Shown: in pieces, positions 17,588 through 18,507 of the stretch
How the letters are laid out: each line of letters starts with the position of its first letter
How positions within the stretch are numbered: the first letter of the stretch is position 1
Assembly (NCBI GenBank): GCA_004335635.1
Contig: QAXH01006423.1
Span: forward strand, 3,858 to 22,364
Source: Chloromonas sp. AAM2
Lineage: Eukaryota; Chlorophyta; Chlorophyceae; Chlamydomonadales; Chlamydomonadaceae
Direction: 5' to 3'
Length of the DNA: 18,507 nt
Made by a program: the position numbers and the translations under genes
Notes under the pieces: generated by a model
The model's database searches: none
Told to the model about the DNA's origin: nothing
Seen by the model: the letters and a program-made list of their open reading frames with translations, nothing else

Positions 17588-18507
17588 CCACACTGCATGA
17601 CATGAGAAACTTTGTGCAGGTCAGTGACACAGCCCCCACACCGTCGTAATAGAGCGGTCGGCCAAGACCTGCACATTGATGGCGGCAGGATGCCTCCGCC
17701 TGGTTCTGCTGAGCGATGGCGCTGGGACGTGAAACCCCGCTAGGTTCACGCCGGTGCTGCACATAGCCCTCCAGGCCACGTTCGATCAGCAGCATCTGAT
17801 GGTTGAGTGAAGTGTCAGCATCGGGCCAAAAGGCTGCTTAGGCGATGCGTAACGGGGGCCCCAGCAGGTACGAGCTCGACGGCCGCAAGAAACTCCACCC
17901 TTACTTCATTCTACTTCACTCTACTACTTGTTGCTCAACGCAATCGCAAGGCCCCGTATAGTGCAAAGCCTTCCAAACCCGAAAAGGTGTGATGCACGGT
18001 GTGAGAATCAAGGGCGCCTTCCCGCTTGTTTGCAATTCCATTGAACTGTGTTGGCTGCATTAAATTGCATGAACGCGACAACTATGCGATCATAACGACA
18101 ATGACGACAATGTAGTTGACAGGCATAGCGACACGGTGCTGGCATATACATGGGTCCAGCATATCAGTACCATGACGTTGTGTGTCGTCCGGTGACTCAC
18201 CTTTTTCACCATTTCCGTCTAGGGTTCTTGATCCACTCGAAGGTGTAGCCCTTGTTGAAAAAAATACTCCTACTGCTGCTTTGCTTCTCTGACATCGCTG
18301 TGGTGTATGGTCTGTCCACATGCACAGCTCTATTATGATCACAGCAATGGCTTAATTTCGCAGTTGGTGCACTTGGGGATGGTTGCATGCTGCAGCTTTG
18401 CACGTCTGCACAGGCCTACTTTCAGCGCGTCAGGCCTCAATTCAGGCCACCTGATCCTAGAGACCAGGACCAGAGTGGGAGTACCATGTGTGATATAAAC
18501 CCGGTTT
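17588..18507. other. Region upstream of the OPR-like gene, no confident gene
   Basis: Only short open frames occur. On the minus strand, 17795-17565 (starting MLLIERGLEG) and two overlapping frames near 18388-18206 end close to a good donor (AAAAAG then GTGAGT at 18197). They could be 5' exons of the OPR gene or of another minus-strand gene, but no phase-compatible splice to the known exons convinced me. A CT-rich tract (CTTACTTCATTCTACTTCAC) lies around 17898-17925. The promoter of the minus-strand gene is expected here, but I cannot pinpoint it. Confidence 0.5.

Noticed and set aside
17565..17795. Minus-strand ORF MLLIERGLEG as first exon of the OPR gene
   Set aside because: The only phase-matching GT donor near its end leaves an intron of about 49 nt, or else uses a poor donor, so I left it as a possibility only.
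18082..18403. Two overlapping minus-strand ORFs before a strong GTGAGT donor
   Set aside because: No phase-compatible acceptor or recognisable protein was found; the frame ending NPRRKW meets a stop before the donor.

Overview
The window reads as nuclear DNA of a green alga (chlorophyte). It holds two multi-exon protein genes pointing towards each other. The evidence is many short introns with GCAG-type acceptors, CTG/CAG-rich exons, a TGTAA polyadenylation motif just after one stop codon, and an octotricopeptide-repeat (OPR)-type protein, a family greatly expanded in chlorophytes. I see no prokaryotic operon, tRNA, rRNA or CRISPR array.

Region 1 (1-10440, plus strand) is a 5'-partial gene reconstructed as 24 exons. 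Splice phases match at every junction, giving 4140 nt, or 1379 residues plus a stop. About the first 1100 residues are Gln/Glu/Ala/Leu-rich coiled coil. A proline-rich linker (exon 20) and a short helical C-terminal part follow. I do not recognise the family; a structural or cytoskeletal role is only a guess. The gene is full of minisatellites: 45 bp x3, 36 bp x12, 37 bp x2, 21 bp x2, 26 bp x6 and 34 bp x~3. Several carry or abut splice signals. Two introns are best explained by GC-AG splicing, and one of these GC donors sits inside the 26-bp array.

Region 2 (10441-13078) lies between the two 3' ends. It has no convincing gene. It does contain several copies, in inverted pairs, of a 20-bp motif (TGTTTGCCAGTTCTGGGACA); one more copy lies in intron 3 of gene 1. 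These look like terminal inverted repeats of small non-autonomous DNA transposons, partly nested.

Region 3 (13079-17587, minus strand) is an OPR-like gene of six inferred exons, 3519 nt, 1172 residues plus a stop. It shows repeated WAL-type helices and PPPxW-like motifs, one of which is rebuilt exactly across an exon junction. From its family it is probably an organelle RNA-binding factor. The first exon (17459-17587) is short and less certain.

Region 4 (17588-18507) is upstream of the OPR gene. I see no confident gene there. The two genes show no evident functional link; they are simply convergent neighbours.
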